Positions 8,342 through 16,491 of a DNA stretch of 64,000 nucleotides are shown piece after piece. The stretch covers positions 1 to 64,000 of the forward strand of contig JAWSUZ010000031.1 in assembly GCA_033852165.1 (NCBI GenBank). Direction: 5' to 3'. Below the pieces are notes generated by a model. The model made no database searches and was not told the DNA's origin. It worked only from the letters and a program-made list of their open reading frames with translations. Positions within the stretch are counted from its first letter, which is position 1. Each line of letters begins with the position of its first letter. Position numbers and translations under genes: made by a program. This DNA comes from Agarilytica sp033852165. GTDB lineage: Bacteria; Pseudomonadota; Gammaproteobacteria; Pseudomonadales; Cellvibrionaceae.

Positions 8342-11182
8342 ATGAAAACAATTCGCATGACGTTAACGCCGTTCCTCGGTGTCGTCTTAACATCTTTAAT
8401 CAGTATGTTCTCTGTGGGGTACGCCAGCGCCCAGACAATGACCGGTTCTGGCGATATATCCAGCTTTACCTACAGCGGTAATCGATCACGTCAATATAAG
8501 GTCTATGTCCCGCAGTCCTACACTGGCAATACTGCCGTTCCCATGATTTTTGCCCTTCACGGTTGCCAAATGGACCACGACGATGCGATTCGTTTGTGGA
8601 ACTTGGATCTGATTGCAGATCAGCACAATGTGATTGTGGTTTTCCCGTTTGTAACGGGTTTTGCTGAACTGCGTAACACCAACTGTTGGGGCTACTGGTT
8701 CTCTCAGCATGTTCGCGAAGGCGGCGGTGGTGAGGTTGATGACCTTTACGGGCTGGCCCAAGAAATTGAAAGTCGCTACAACGTCGACCCTGGTAAGCGT
8801 TTTATTACTGGCCTTTCGAGCGGTGGCGGAATGGTGGTTGCAGAAGCGATTGCCCATAACGAATATTGGACAGCAGCAGCACCTGTTGCCGGTCTGGCTT
8901 ACGGTGACGGGTCGGCTTCTGTTACGGCTAACCCCGAGCAATTTAAAAGCTTAAGTCAGCACGTGAGTGCAATTAATTCAGAGCTTAACTTTAACCGCGC
9001 TGTACCGATGATGGTGATCCAGTCTTCTGAGGACACGACCGTTCAGCCGCGCGCAATGGAATTGATTCGTGATTCACAGTTAACCGTTTGGGGTGCTGAC
9101 TTGAATGCGGATGCTAGCGAAAGCTGTACGACTGGAAGTGTGAGTTGCACCTTAACTACCTATAACGATGCCAATGGTGATCCGCTGGTTAAAACGCTTT
9201 ATTACGCTGGCGTTTACAACAAACAAGCCACATACGGAAAAGGTCATTATTGGCCCGGTACCGATGTTGAAGTGGATACGTGGACTAACCTCGGCCCAAG
9301 TGCTGCGGAATACATGTGGGATTTCTTCGATCAAGTCAGTGGCGGAACGGGCAGTGCGCCGGTTTGTTCTAATAGCGGTGATACCACGCCTCCTGCAATA
9401 CCTACGGGTCTTTCGGTTGTGAGTGTGGGTTCCAGTTCTGTGCAATTAATATTGAATGCCAACGGCGAATCTGATCTTCACGGTTATAAAATATATAGCA
9501 GTAATGGTTCGGCCTTAACGTCCTCACCTGTTACGTCTACTAGCATTACGGTTTCGGGCTTGAGTGGTGACACTCAGTATACGATCCATGCGGTTGCCGT
9601 TGATAATTGCGGTAATGAATCTGCTGTATCGAGCACGGTTAATTTCACCACGGATAATTGCACCACGGTTCCTTCAACAGGTGGCGTTACCGATACGGTT
9701 GTTAACCATTATGTGGCCGGTCGCATCGACTTAAATACCTATTTGTCTATGGGTGCATCTCTGGGTTACAACACTTCGGTTACTTTGTATCAGTCTGGTG
9801 GTTCTTGGTCGACTTCAAACCCTGGTGGCGGTACTGGCACGAGTTGTACTGGTGGTAACACCGGTGGTAACACGGGCGGAAATACTGGAGGTAACACGGG
9901 TGGCAACTCAGGTGGTAACAATGGCGGCAATACAGGAACAGGCAGTTGGTCTACTAGCTCTAGCTTAGCCGGTATGGAAGTGCACACTTACACGCCAAGC
10001 GGCGTAACCTCAAACGGCAAGCGCGCACTGATGATCACTCTTCATGGTTGTGCACAGTCGAACGAATATGTACGTGATGGTTGGGAATGGGAAGATCCTG
10101 CTAATGCTTACGGTATGGTTGTTGCGGCTCCTATGGCGCCAAACGGCGGCGTTCTTTTCGGATGTTGGGACTACTACGGAACAAGCCATAGTGGCAGTAA
10201 TCCTTCTAAGCACGACGATAATTTGATTAGCTTGGCGAACAGCTTAATAGCGAATACAAGCCTCAACATTGATGCGGACCAAGTGTATGTTTCAGGTCTA
10301 TCTTCCGGTGGTGGCGAGACTTTCGTGATGGGCTGTGTGGCTCCGCAAATTTTTGCCGGTATTGGTATTAATGCAGGCCCTGCGCTGGGTACTTCTTCAG
10401 GTCAAATTGGTTCGGTTCCTTTCGGAACAAGTGCAAGCTCTGTTGCGAATACGTGTCGTAACTTTTCTGCCAACGACAATGAATTTGATACACAAATTAC
10501 CTCGGTTGTTCACGGAAATTCTGACGGTACTGTTGGTACGGGTTACGCCGAAGTGGATGCCGCAGCGATGGCCAATGTTTATGGCGCAAGTAAAGACGGC
10601 GGCACTAACAGCATTAGCGGTGGCGGAACAGAAACGACATGGAGCGATGGTAACGGTGTTCGTGTATCGAAGATTATGGTGAGCGGACTTTCCCATGCAT
10701 GGCCAGCGGGCAGTGGTTCAGGTGGTGGGTCTTATACAAACCATTCCACCATTGATTACCCTGAGTTTTTGACCCAGTTCTTGTTCGACAATAACCGTCG
10801 TGCAAATTTTGCTGGGCCGTCTACTCCGACTCCTGTTCCTACACCAACGCCTACGGCTGTGCCGCCAACACCGACTCCAACTCCAACACCTGGGCCTTCA
10901 ACGCCTACGCCAACACCTGGACCGGGCACACCAACGCCGACTCCAGTACCGCCAACCCCAACCCCGTTGCCACCAACCCCAACGCCTTTGCCAAATTGTG
11001 ATGACATAACTACGTACAATTATTATCACAAGACCGCAGGACGTGCGACGAGCTCGGGTAGCTACTGGACACCAAACTACGTAGCCAATGGCAGCGGTAA
11101 TGCAATGCCAGGTTCTACCTGGGGCAACAACACCCTACACAGTTACAACGGTAGTTATTGGGAAATGGGCAGTTGTCCATAA
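8342..11182 (+). CDS. Secreted tandem-domain PHB-depolymerase-family esterase (paralog 3)
   Basis: 946 aa, with the same six-part layout as the gene at 4700 and identical triad numbering in the first domain (Ser159, Asp231, His302). The middle linker is a run of NTGG-type units. The C-terminal Pro-Thr linker is longer (about 35 residues of TPTP/PGP), which accounts for most of the length difference. The second domain keeps GLSSG and SHAW. The signal peptide ends at ASA-Q31. The start is supported by GGAG (8329-8332) and by the match to paralogs 2 and 4. The long near-identical stretches with paralog 2 suggest a recent duplication. Confidence 0.9.
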   Translation: MKTIRMTLTPFLGVVLTSLISMFSVGYASAQTMTGSGDISSFTYSGNRSRQYKVYVPQSYTGNTAVPMIFALHGCQMDHDDAIRLWNLDLIADQHNVIVVFPFVTGFAELRNTNCWGYWFSQHVREGGGGEVDDLYGLAQEIESRYNVDPGKRFITGLSSGGGMVVAEAIAHNEYWTAAAPVAGLAYGDGSASVTANPEQFKSLSQHVSAINSELNFNRAVPMMVIQSSEDTTVQPRAMELIRDSQLTVWGADLNADASESCTTGSVSCTLTTYNDANGDPLVKTLYYAGVYNKQATYGKGHYWPGTDVEVDTWTNLGPSAAEYMWDFFDQVSGGTGSAPVCSNSGDTTPPAIPTGLSVVSVGSSSVQLILNANGESDLHGYKIYSSNGSALTSSPVTSTSITVSGLSGDTQYTIHAVAVDNCGNESAVSSTVNFTTDNCTTVPSTGGVTDTVVNHYVAGRIDLNTYLSMGASLGYNTSVTLYQSGGSWSTSNPGGGTGTSCTGGNTGGNTGGNTGGNTGGNSGGNNGGNTGTGSWSTSSSLAGMEVHTYTPSGVTSNGKRALMITLHGCAQSNEYVRDGWEWEDPANAYGMVVAAPMAPNGGVLFGCWDYYGTSHSGSNPSKHDDNLISLANSLIANTSLNIDADQVYVSGLSSGGGETFVMGCVAPQIFAGIGINAGPALGTSSGQIGSVPFGTSASSVANTCRNFSANDNEFDTQITSVVHGNSDGTVGTGYAEVDAAAMANVYGASKDGGTNSISGGGTETTWSDGNGVRVSKIMVSGLSHAWPAGSGSGGGSYTNHSTIDYPEFLTQFLFDNNRRANFAGPSTPTPVPTPTPTAVPPTPTPTPTPGPSTPTPTPGPGTPTPTPVPPTPTPLPPTPTPLPNCDDITTYNYYHKTAGRATSSGSYWTPNYVANGSGNAMPGSTWGNNTLHSYNGSYWEMGSCP

Positions 11183-11270
11183 GTTGGTTTTATCCGTCTT
11201 AAATATTAAGGACGCAAAATAAGCTCACGAGCCAGTTATAATAATTAGTTGAGCATTTGAGGAAAAACTA

Positions 11271-11298
11271 AGCCCTGCTTTTTAGCGGGGCTTTTTTT
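11271..11298 (+). terminator. Rho-independent terminator of esterase paralog 3
   Basis: AGCCCTGC (11271-11278) pairs with GCGGGGCT (11285-11292, one wobble), followed by T7. Confidence 0.9.
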
Positions 11299-11423
11299 GT
11301 TTTGGATCTCTGTTCTACCGTTCGATACACATTTGTTATAGCGAATAAAACCCCATTCCCCTCGCTTCATTTTTTATCCAACGTTTCATTTTCTACGCAG
11401 TTCAAAAACCAAAACACGCCGCA

Positions 11424-12013
11424 AACTCTCGTTCCTCACGCTCTCGGCTCTGGCTTCCTGCTTCGCTCTACCTCCTCGATCCATGCAGTCGCGCGTGGGA
11501 ATGCATACCTTTGCTCATAAGTCTGGCTCGGAGGTAGATTAGCGAGTGCGGATAATTCAATTTGGCGGTGTTGGGCAGCGGGTCTTTTCTCATCACATGG
11601 GGGTATGCATGTTCTTGTTCCCACGGTCCCCCGTGGGAATGCATACGTGAAGTGAAAACCGATCAGAATTACGTTCTCGTTCCCATGCTCCGCGTGGGAA
11701 TGCATACGTGAAATGAAAACCGATCAGAATTATCGGATTTGCTGGGATATGAACAAACACTATTCGAATTAAGTGCAGCAAACATACTTCGGTCTGCATT
11801 CCCACGCAGAGCGTGGGAACGAGGGTAACAAACACTATTCGAATTAAGTGCAGCAAACATACTTCGGTCTGCATTCCCACGCGCGACTGCATGGATGGAG
11901 GAGGTAGAGCGAAGCAGGAAGCCAGAGCCGAGAGCGTGGGAACGAGGGTAAACCAAAACACGCGGCAATCTCTCGTTCCTCACGCTCCTGTGTGGGAATG
12001 CATACTTTTTTCT
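11424..12013. repeat. Cluster of REP-like palindromic repeats
   Basis: At least five copies of a palindrome of the form CGTTCCCACG...CGTGGGAATGCATAC lie in both orientations, joined by a repeated spacer. One ~55-bp spacer-plus-arm unit occurs twice in direct orientation (about 11753-11814 and 11828-11883). A ~65-bp arm at 11430-11500 recurs as its reverse complement at 11880-11945, forming a very large inverted repeat. Related copies lie at 15374-15640. This looks like dispersed non-coding REP/BIME-type DNA. Several reading frames cross it but none looks like a protein. Confidence 0.75.
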
Positions 12014-12453
12014 GAGCGTTAAGGCGTGATAAATTTTTATTTGACGCGTCATATATCGTAATACGTTTTCGATCTTAATAGATCTTTGACACCTAAAATC
12101 ACTTATATACCGCACTGCAAAATCGGTACTGTCGCCGGATTCTAAGTAAAATTCTTTATCGGTATCGATTCGGTCGGTTTTCTTATGGCGCGAGTTGGTC
12201 ATATTGCCTGCCTATTAGACCTTGTTCTAATAATGCTCGAATTGCGCAATTCCTAAACGTAGTTAAACCACCTTGCACCTAGCAGAGAACGATTCAATGT
12301 CAACGCGGCATTAGTCTAATGTTTGAACGACAAAGCTCTATATACACTTCTGCGGCCTTCATTGAGGGAGGCGGCTCGACGCTTTTCACGCATAGAGTGT
12401 GTCGAGATTGTCAGTGACGGGAGGTTTCGAAAATCAAACAACAATAACTAATG
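12014..12453. other. Upstream region of esterase paralog 4
   Basis: No gene. CACTGCAAAATCGG near 12113, the dyad TATTAGA-N6-TCTAATA at 12213-12232, and a GTCAA...GCATTAGTCTAAT block at 12299-12320 correspond in order and roughly in spacing to motifs upstream of the other paralogs. GGGAGG near 12366-12371 is the only trace of the micro-ORF SD seen at 4550 and 8023; no ATG follows it. Confidence 0.5.
12213..12232. promoter_or_regulatory. Dyad TATTAGA-N6-TCTAATA upstream of esterase paralog 4
   Basis: A perfect 7-bp inverted repeat with a 6-nt spacer, about 300 nt before the ATG. It could be a repressor or activator operator. Weaker counterparts lie at the same distance upstream of paralogs 1, 2, 5 and 6. 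Confidence 0.4.
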
Positions 12454-12514
12454 TTTAGCCTATTGCGAACGAGAATTGTGTGTTCTTCGGGTTAAGCTTC
12501 GGAGCGATTTACCT
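12454..12514 (+). promoter_or_regulatory. Structured mRNA leader of esterase paralog 4
   Basis: TTTAGCC (12454-12460) pairs with GGTTAAG (12490-12496), including two G-U wobbles, around a 29-nt loop. GCTTCGGAGC (12496-12505) follows with the SD in its 3' arm. GGGT (12489-12492) may instead pair with ACCT before the ATG. The G-U at the third base pair is an intermediate between A-U (paralogs 2 and 3) and G-C (paralogs 5 and 6). Confidence 0.5.
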
Positions 12515-15343
12515 ATGAAATCAATCAGTGTGAGATTCAAAACGGCCATTAGCGTCGTTCTAATTCTATTCCTCAGTTGTCTTTCTGCTGTGCATGTCGC
12601 AGCACAGACGATGACCGGTTCTGGAGCTGTATCCAGTTATACCTACAGCGGTTCGCGATCACGAGATTACCGCGTATATGTTCCTCAGTCCTACGACGGC
12701 ACGTCGCCGGTGGCAATGATTTTCGCTTTGCACGGTTGCCGAATGGATCACGACGATGCGCGTAATTTGTGGAATCTCGATTTAATCGCTGACCAACACA
12801 ATGTGATTATTGTTTTCCCTTTTGTGACCAGTTTTTCCGAGTTACGGAATACCAATTGTTGGGGCTACTGGTTTAGCCAACATGTGCAAGAAGGCGGTGG
12901 TGGTGAAGCCGACGATTTGTATGGCATGGCGTTAGAGGTGGAGTCGATGTACAACATCGATCCCGGTCGTCGTTTTATTACCGGTTTGTCGAGCGGTGGA
13001 GCGATGGTGGTGGCGGAAGCGATAGCCTACAGCGAGTACTGGACGGCGGCAGCACCGGTAGCTGCTCTCCCCTACGGTGATTGGCAGTATTCGGTCACGT
13101 CTAACCCTGAAAATTTTCGCACCCTTGGTCAGTATGTCAGTGCGATTAACGCGGAGCTTAATCACAGCCGCCCCATGCCGATGCTGTTAATTCAGTCTTC
13201 AGGTGATACCACGGTTCAGACTTTGGCTATGGAGCTTATTCGAGACTCACAATTGACCGTTTGGGGGCCAGATCTCAATGCGGATGCTAGCGAAAGTTGC
13301 TCGACGGGGAGCATGAATTGCACCCTCACGACATACAACGATGCCAATGGTGATCCGCTGGTGAAAACCCTTTTGTATGACGGAGTATTTAACCAACAGG
13401 CACAGTACGGTAAAGGCCACTACTGGCCTGGCAGCGATGTGAGTGTTGACTTATGGGCAAATGAAGGCCCCAGTGCGGCTGAGTATATGTGGGAATTCTT
13501 TGAAGAAATTGGCGGTGGTGGAGCGGTATGTGAAGACCCTAATGACACCACGCCTCCCGCTGCGCCAACGGGCTTAGCTTCCACTTCGGTCGGTTCTTCT
13601 TCGGTTCAATTGGTGGTAAATGCTAACGGCGAAGCGGATCTGCAGGGTTATAACGTTTATGCGAGCGGTGGTTCTGCACTGACTTCATCTCCCATTTCTT
13701 CTACCAGTATTACGGTTTCAGGTCTGAGTTCTTCGACTGAGTTTACCGTTTACGCGGTGGCGGTAGATAATTGTGGAAACGAATCGGCAGCGTCCAGTTC
13801 GATCACATTCACGACCGATGCTGGCGGTAATGGCGGCGGTTCTGCCCCGAGCGCTACGGATACGGTGGTGAACCATTATGTTGCAGGCCGACTGAACTTA
13901 AACGGTTATCTTTCCTTAGGTGCCTCTATCGGTTACACGACTGTTGTTACCTTGTATCAAGGTTCCGATGGCTCTTGGTCGCAAACGAATCCTGGTGGCG
14001 GTTCTGGCGGCAACACGGGAGGCAATACGGGAGGTAATACGGGAGGCAATAACGGGGGCAACACCGGAGGTGAGAATGGCGGCAATACCGGTTCTGGCAG
14101 TTGGTCTACCAGCTCTAGCCTAGCGGGTATGCAAGTACATACTTACTTACCGAATACGGTTACATCTAACGGTAAGCGTGCCTTGATGATTACCCTGCAC
14201 GGGTGTTCTCAATCGAATGAATATGTCCGTGATGGCTGGGAATGGGAAGATCCTGCGGTTGCTTACGGCATGGTTGTGGCTGCCCCTATGGCACCAAACG
14301 GTGGTGTGTTAATCGGGTGTTGGGATTATTACGGCACCAACCACAGCAGTACGAACCCTGGTCGCCACGACGATAACTTACGTAATTTGGCCAACGCGAT
14401 GATTGCCAATACTAGCCTTAACATTGACCCCGATCAGGTCTATATCTCTGGCTTGTCTTCGGGTGGTGGGCAGGCGTTTGTGATGGGTTGTTTAATGCCG
14501 GATATCTTTGCGGGCATGTCGATTAATGCTGGCCCTGCACTGGGTACCTCTTCCGGCCAAATCGGTTCAGTCCCCTTTGGGACATCGGCCAGCTCTGTCG
14601 CCAGCCGGTGTGAAAGCTTTTCGAGTAACGATGGTGCGTTTGATACGCAAATCACCTCGGTGGTCCATGGGACTTCGGACTTTACCGTGGGGCAGGCATA
14701 TGCGGAAGTGGATGCGGCCGCTATGGGAAATGTCTATGGCGCGAGTAAAGACAGTGGTACGAATAGCATTAGTGGTGGCGGAACTGAGTCCACCTGGAGT
14801 GACGGCATCGGTGTCCGGGTTTCGAAAGTGATGGTGAGTGGGCTAAGCCATGCTTGGCCTGCTGGCAGTGGCTCGGGTGGTGGTACTTATACCAATCATT
14901 CAACCATTGATTACCCTGAGTTTTTGGCGCGCTTCTTGTTCGACAATAACCGACGGGCAGACTTTGGTGGGCCGACTCCTACGCCTACCCCAACGGCTAC
15001 TCCTACACCAACGGCTACCGTTCCACCGACTCCTACGCCTGTTCCAACGGCAACTGTCCCGCCAACACCGACGCCAATTCCAACCGCAACGGTACCGCCA
15101 ACCCCCACGCCTACACCGACGCTGCCACCGACTCCGACGCCAACGCCATTGCCCAATTGTAATGACGTGACGGCTTTCAATTACTATCACAAGGTTGGCG
15201 GGCGAGCGACAAGCTCCGGTTATTACTGGGCGCCTAACTATGTCGCCAATGGCAGCGGTGATGCCATGCCGGGGTCAACCTGGGGGCTGAATACCTTGCA
15301 CAGCTCTAATGGCAGTTATTGGTTAATGGGTGGGTGTCCGTAA
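12515..15343 (+). CDS. Secreted tandem-domain PHB-depolymerase-family esterase (paralog 4)
   Basis: 942 aa from the ATG at 12515. An upstream in-frame start at 12476 would add 13 residues, but those codons lie in the leader helix and spoil the signal peptide; GGAG at 12501-12504 supports 12515. The signal peptide ends at VAA-Q31. The first domain has Ser159, Asp231 and His302. An FN3 domain, a Gly/Asn linker, a second esterase domain with GLSSG and SHAW, a long TATVPPTPTP-type linker and the C-terminal domain follow. It is the most diverged of the 2/3/4 subgroup: in the stretch after domain-1 Ser it has AYSEYW instead of AHNEYW, and TVQTLAME instead of TVQPRAME. Confidence 0.9.
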   Translation: MKSISVRFKTAISVVLILFLSCLSAVHVAAQTMTGSGAVSSYTYSGSRSRDYRVYVPQSYDGTSPVAMIFALHGCRMDHDDARNLWNLDLIADQHNVIIVFPFVTSFSELRNTNCWGYWFSQHVQEGGGGEADDLYGMALEVESMYNIDPGRRFITGLSSGGAMVVAEAIAYSEYWTAAAPVAALPYGDWQYSVTSNPENFRTLGQYVSAINAELNHSRPMPMLLIQSSGDTTVQTLAMELIRDSQLTVWGPDLNADASESCSTGSMNCTLTTYNDANGDPLVKTLLYDGVFNQQAQYGKGHYWPGSDVSVDLWANEGPSAAEYMWEFFEEIGGGGAVCEDPNDTTPPAAPTGLASTSVGSSSVQLVVNANGEADLQGYNVYASGGSALTSSPISSTSITVSGLSSSTEFTVYAVAVDNCGNESAASSSITFTTDAGGNGGGSAPSATDTVVNHYVAGRLNLNGYLSLGASIGYTTVVTLYQGSDGSWSQTNPGGGSGGNTGGNTGGNTGGNNGGNTGGENGGNTGSGSWSTSSSLAGMQVHTYLPNTVTSNGKRALMITLHGCSQSNEYVRDGWEWEDPAVAYGMVVAAPMAPNGGVLIGCWDYYGTNHSSTNPGRHDDNLRNLANAMIANTSLNIDPDQVYISGLSSGGGQAFVMGCLMPDIFAGMSINAGPALGTSSGQIGSVPFGTSASSVASRCESFSSNDGAFDTQITSVVHGTSDFTVGQAYAEVDAAAMGNVYGASKDSGTNSISGGGTESTWSDGIGVRVSKVMVSGLSHAWPAGSGSGGGTYTNHSTIDYPEFLARFLFDNNRRADFGGPTPTPTPTATPTPTATVPPTPTPVPTATVPPTPTPIPTATVPPTPTPTPTLPPTPTPTPLPNCNDVTAFNYYHKVGGRATSSGYYWAPNYVANGSGDAMPGSTWGLNTLHSSNGSYWLMGGCP

Positions 15344-15373
15344 ACGAAGCACACTCTTTGATTCTCGTTCATT

Positions 15374-15730
15374 TTGGTTCCCACGATCCCCGCGGGAGCT
15401 AAAACTGTTTATAAGGATGTTATACGTTGTTCTCGTTCCCACGGTCCCCCGTGGGAATGCATACGTGAAGTGAAAACCGATCAGAATTATCGGATTTACT
15501 GGAATATGAACAAACACTATTCGAATTAAGTGCAATAAACANNCGGTCTGCATTCCCACGGAGACGATTACACGGATGTAATCGGTAGAACGACTCAGGA
15601 GACAAAGTCGAACGTGGGAACGAGGGTATTTGAGTTCAGAATACTTTCACAGTCTCTCTCCGTGGGAACGCATACCCTACTCGGCATTTAGAGTTTCTCA
15701 ATTATTCTCGTTTTCATGGTCTCGAATCGT
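15374..15730. repeat. REP-like palindromic repeats inserted downstream of esterase paralog 4
   Basis: Three or more copies of the CGTTCCCACG / CGTGGGAATGC palindrome, with the same spacer as at 11650-11880. The repeats lie between the paralog 4 stop codon and the terminator-like hairpin at 15956. NN at 15542-15543 marks a base-call or assembly problem inside the repeat. Confidence 0.75.
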
Positions 15731-16428
15731 GGAAACGAGATTGTTCGTTTTTACTGTTGAAATTGGTGTGGGTTACCAAGAAGGCAGTGGGAGCCAATAA
15801 TTGGGAGAGGTGAGGTGAGGTGAGGAGTGGACGCGATTAAACGAATCCTCCAAATCCTTAGAGCATCGAACTAAGGAAAAGATGTCTGGATAGCGAGTCT
15901 TACCTCTCTCGTCTCTCTCGTTTATCTTTAAATTCCGTACATGATCTCGACCAGAAGCCTCACGTTTTAGCGGGGCTTTTTTGGTGTAATTTCGGTGTGC
16001 TTAGCGGCATAAGAAAGGTCGCATAAGGCCTGATTTGATATCGATTTTCCCTCCTGAAAGTCATTCTGTTGGCGCTAAATAACGCACCGCAACATCGGAT
16101 ATGAGACATACGTCACTCTTTGTTGGGTGTTACTGATCGATCCAATCGTATTGAATCTGCTTGATTTACGGTCAAAACCACTCCTTTTTAGACGAAGTTT
16201 AGATTGGTGTCGTCTTTTATATTCCGAAACTCAATTAAAACGCCTTTTCATAACACAGTAAGAAATTGAGTCAATAGGCCCTTGGTGCAGTACTTTTGGC
16301 GCGTAACTCTAGATTACAGTCTAGCTCGTTCACTGAAAAGCGGTCCCAACCCTTAAGTATTTTGGACGTATGAAGAGACGATTGAGTCGATAAGAGTTTT
16401 ACCAATCTAATTATAAAAAAATAAAGTT
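15731..16428. other. Spacer and upstream region of esterase paralog 5
   Basis: No gene. It contains GGTGAGGTGAGG simple repeats (about 15807-15826), the displaced terminator, CACCGCAACATCGGAT (about 16084), CTTTTTAGACGAAGTTTAG (16184-16202) and the GTCAATAGGCCCTTGG block (16270-16285). The whole stretch from about 16080 to the ATG is closely repeated upstream of paralog 6 (about 19480-19892). Confidence 0.5.
15956..15982 (+). terminator. Displaced, slightly damaged terminator of esterase paralog 4
   Basis: AGCCTCAC (15956-15963) pairs with GCGGGGCT (15970-15977) except for one A-C mismatch, and a T-run follows. It lies about 610 bp after the stop codon, whereas the intact equivalents are 30-140 bp away; the REP-like repeats lie in between. 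Confidence 0.6.
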
Positions 16429-16491
16429 TGGCCAGATTTAAATCAAAGGAAATTTGTTTTATCTAGGCCAGGCTCGCTACGGAGCAAACGT
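16429..16491 (+). promoter_or_regulatory. Structured mRNA leader of esterase paralog 5
   Basis: TGGCC (16429-16433) pairs with GGCCA (16466-16470), extended by AGA (16434-16436) with TCT (16462-16464) and one bulged A. A second hairpin GCTC-GCTACG-GAGC (16472-16485) contains the SD. Against the leader of paralog 6 the helix differs by one compensatory C-G to T-A exchange. Confidence 0.55.

Noticed and set aside
10756..11019. Reverse-strand frames rich in Gly-Val opposite the Pro-Thr linkers (also at 3321, 14911, 18838, 22239)
   Set aside because: They are the antisense of low-complexity linker DNA, not genes.
11424..12013. Possible CRISPR array
   Set aside because: Repeats are palindromic, in both orientations and irregularly spaced, with repeated rather than unique spacers.
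16270..16330. Sigma-54 or sigma-70 promoter in the shared upstream block
   Set aside because: TGGCGC/TTGGTG-like boxes occur, but no correctly spaced -12 or -10 partner was conserved among the six copies.
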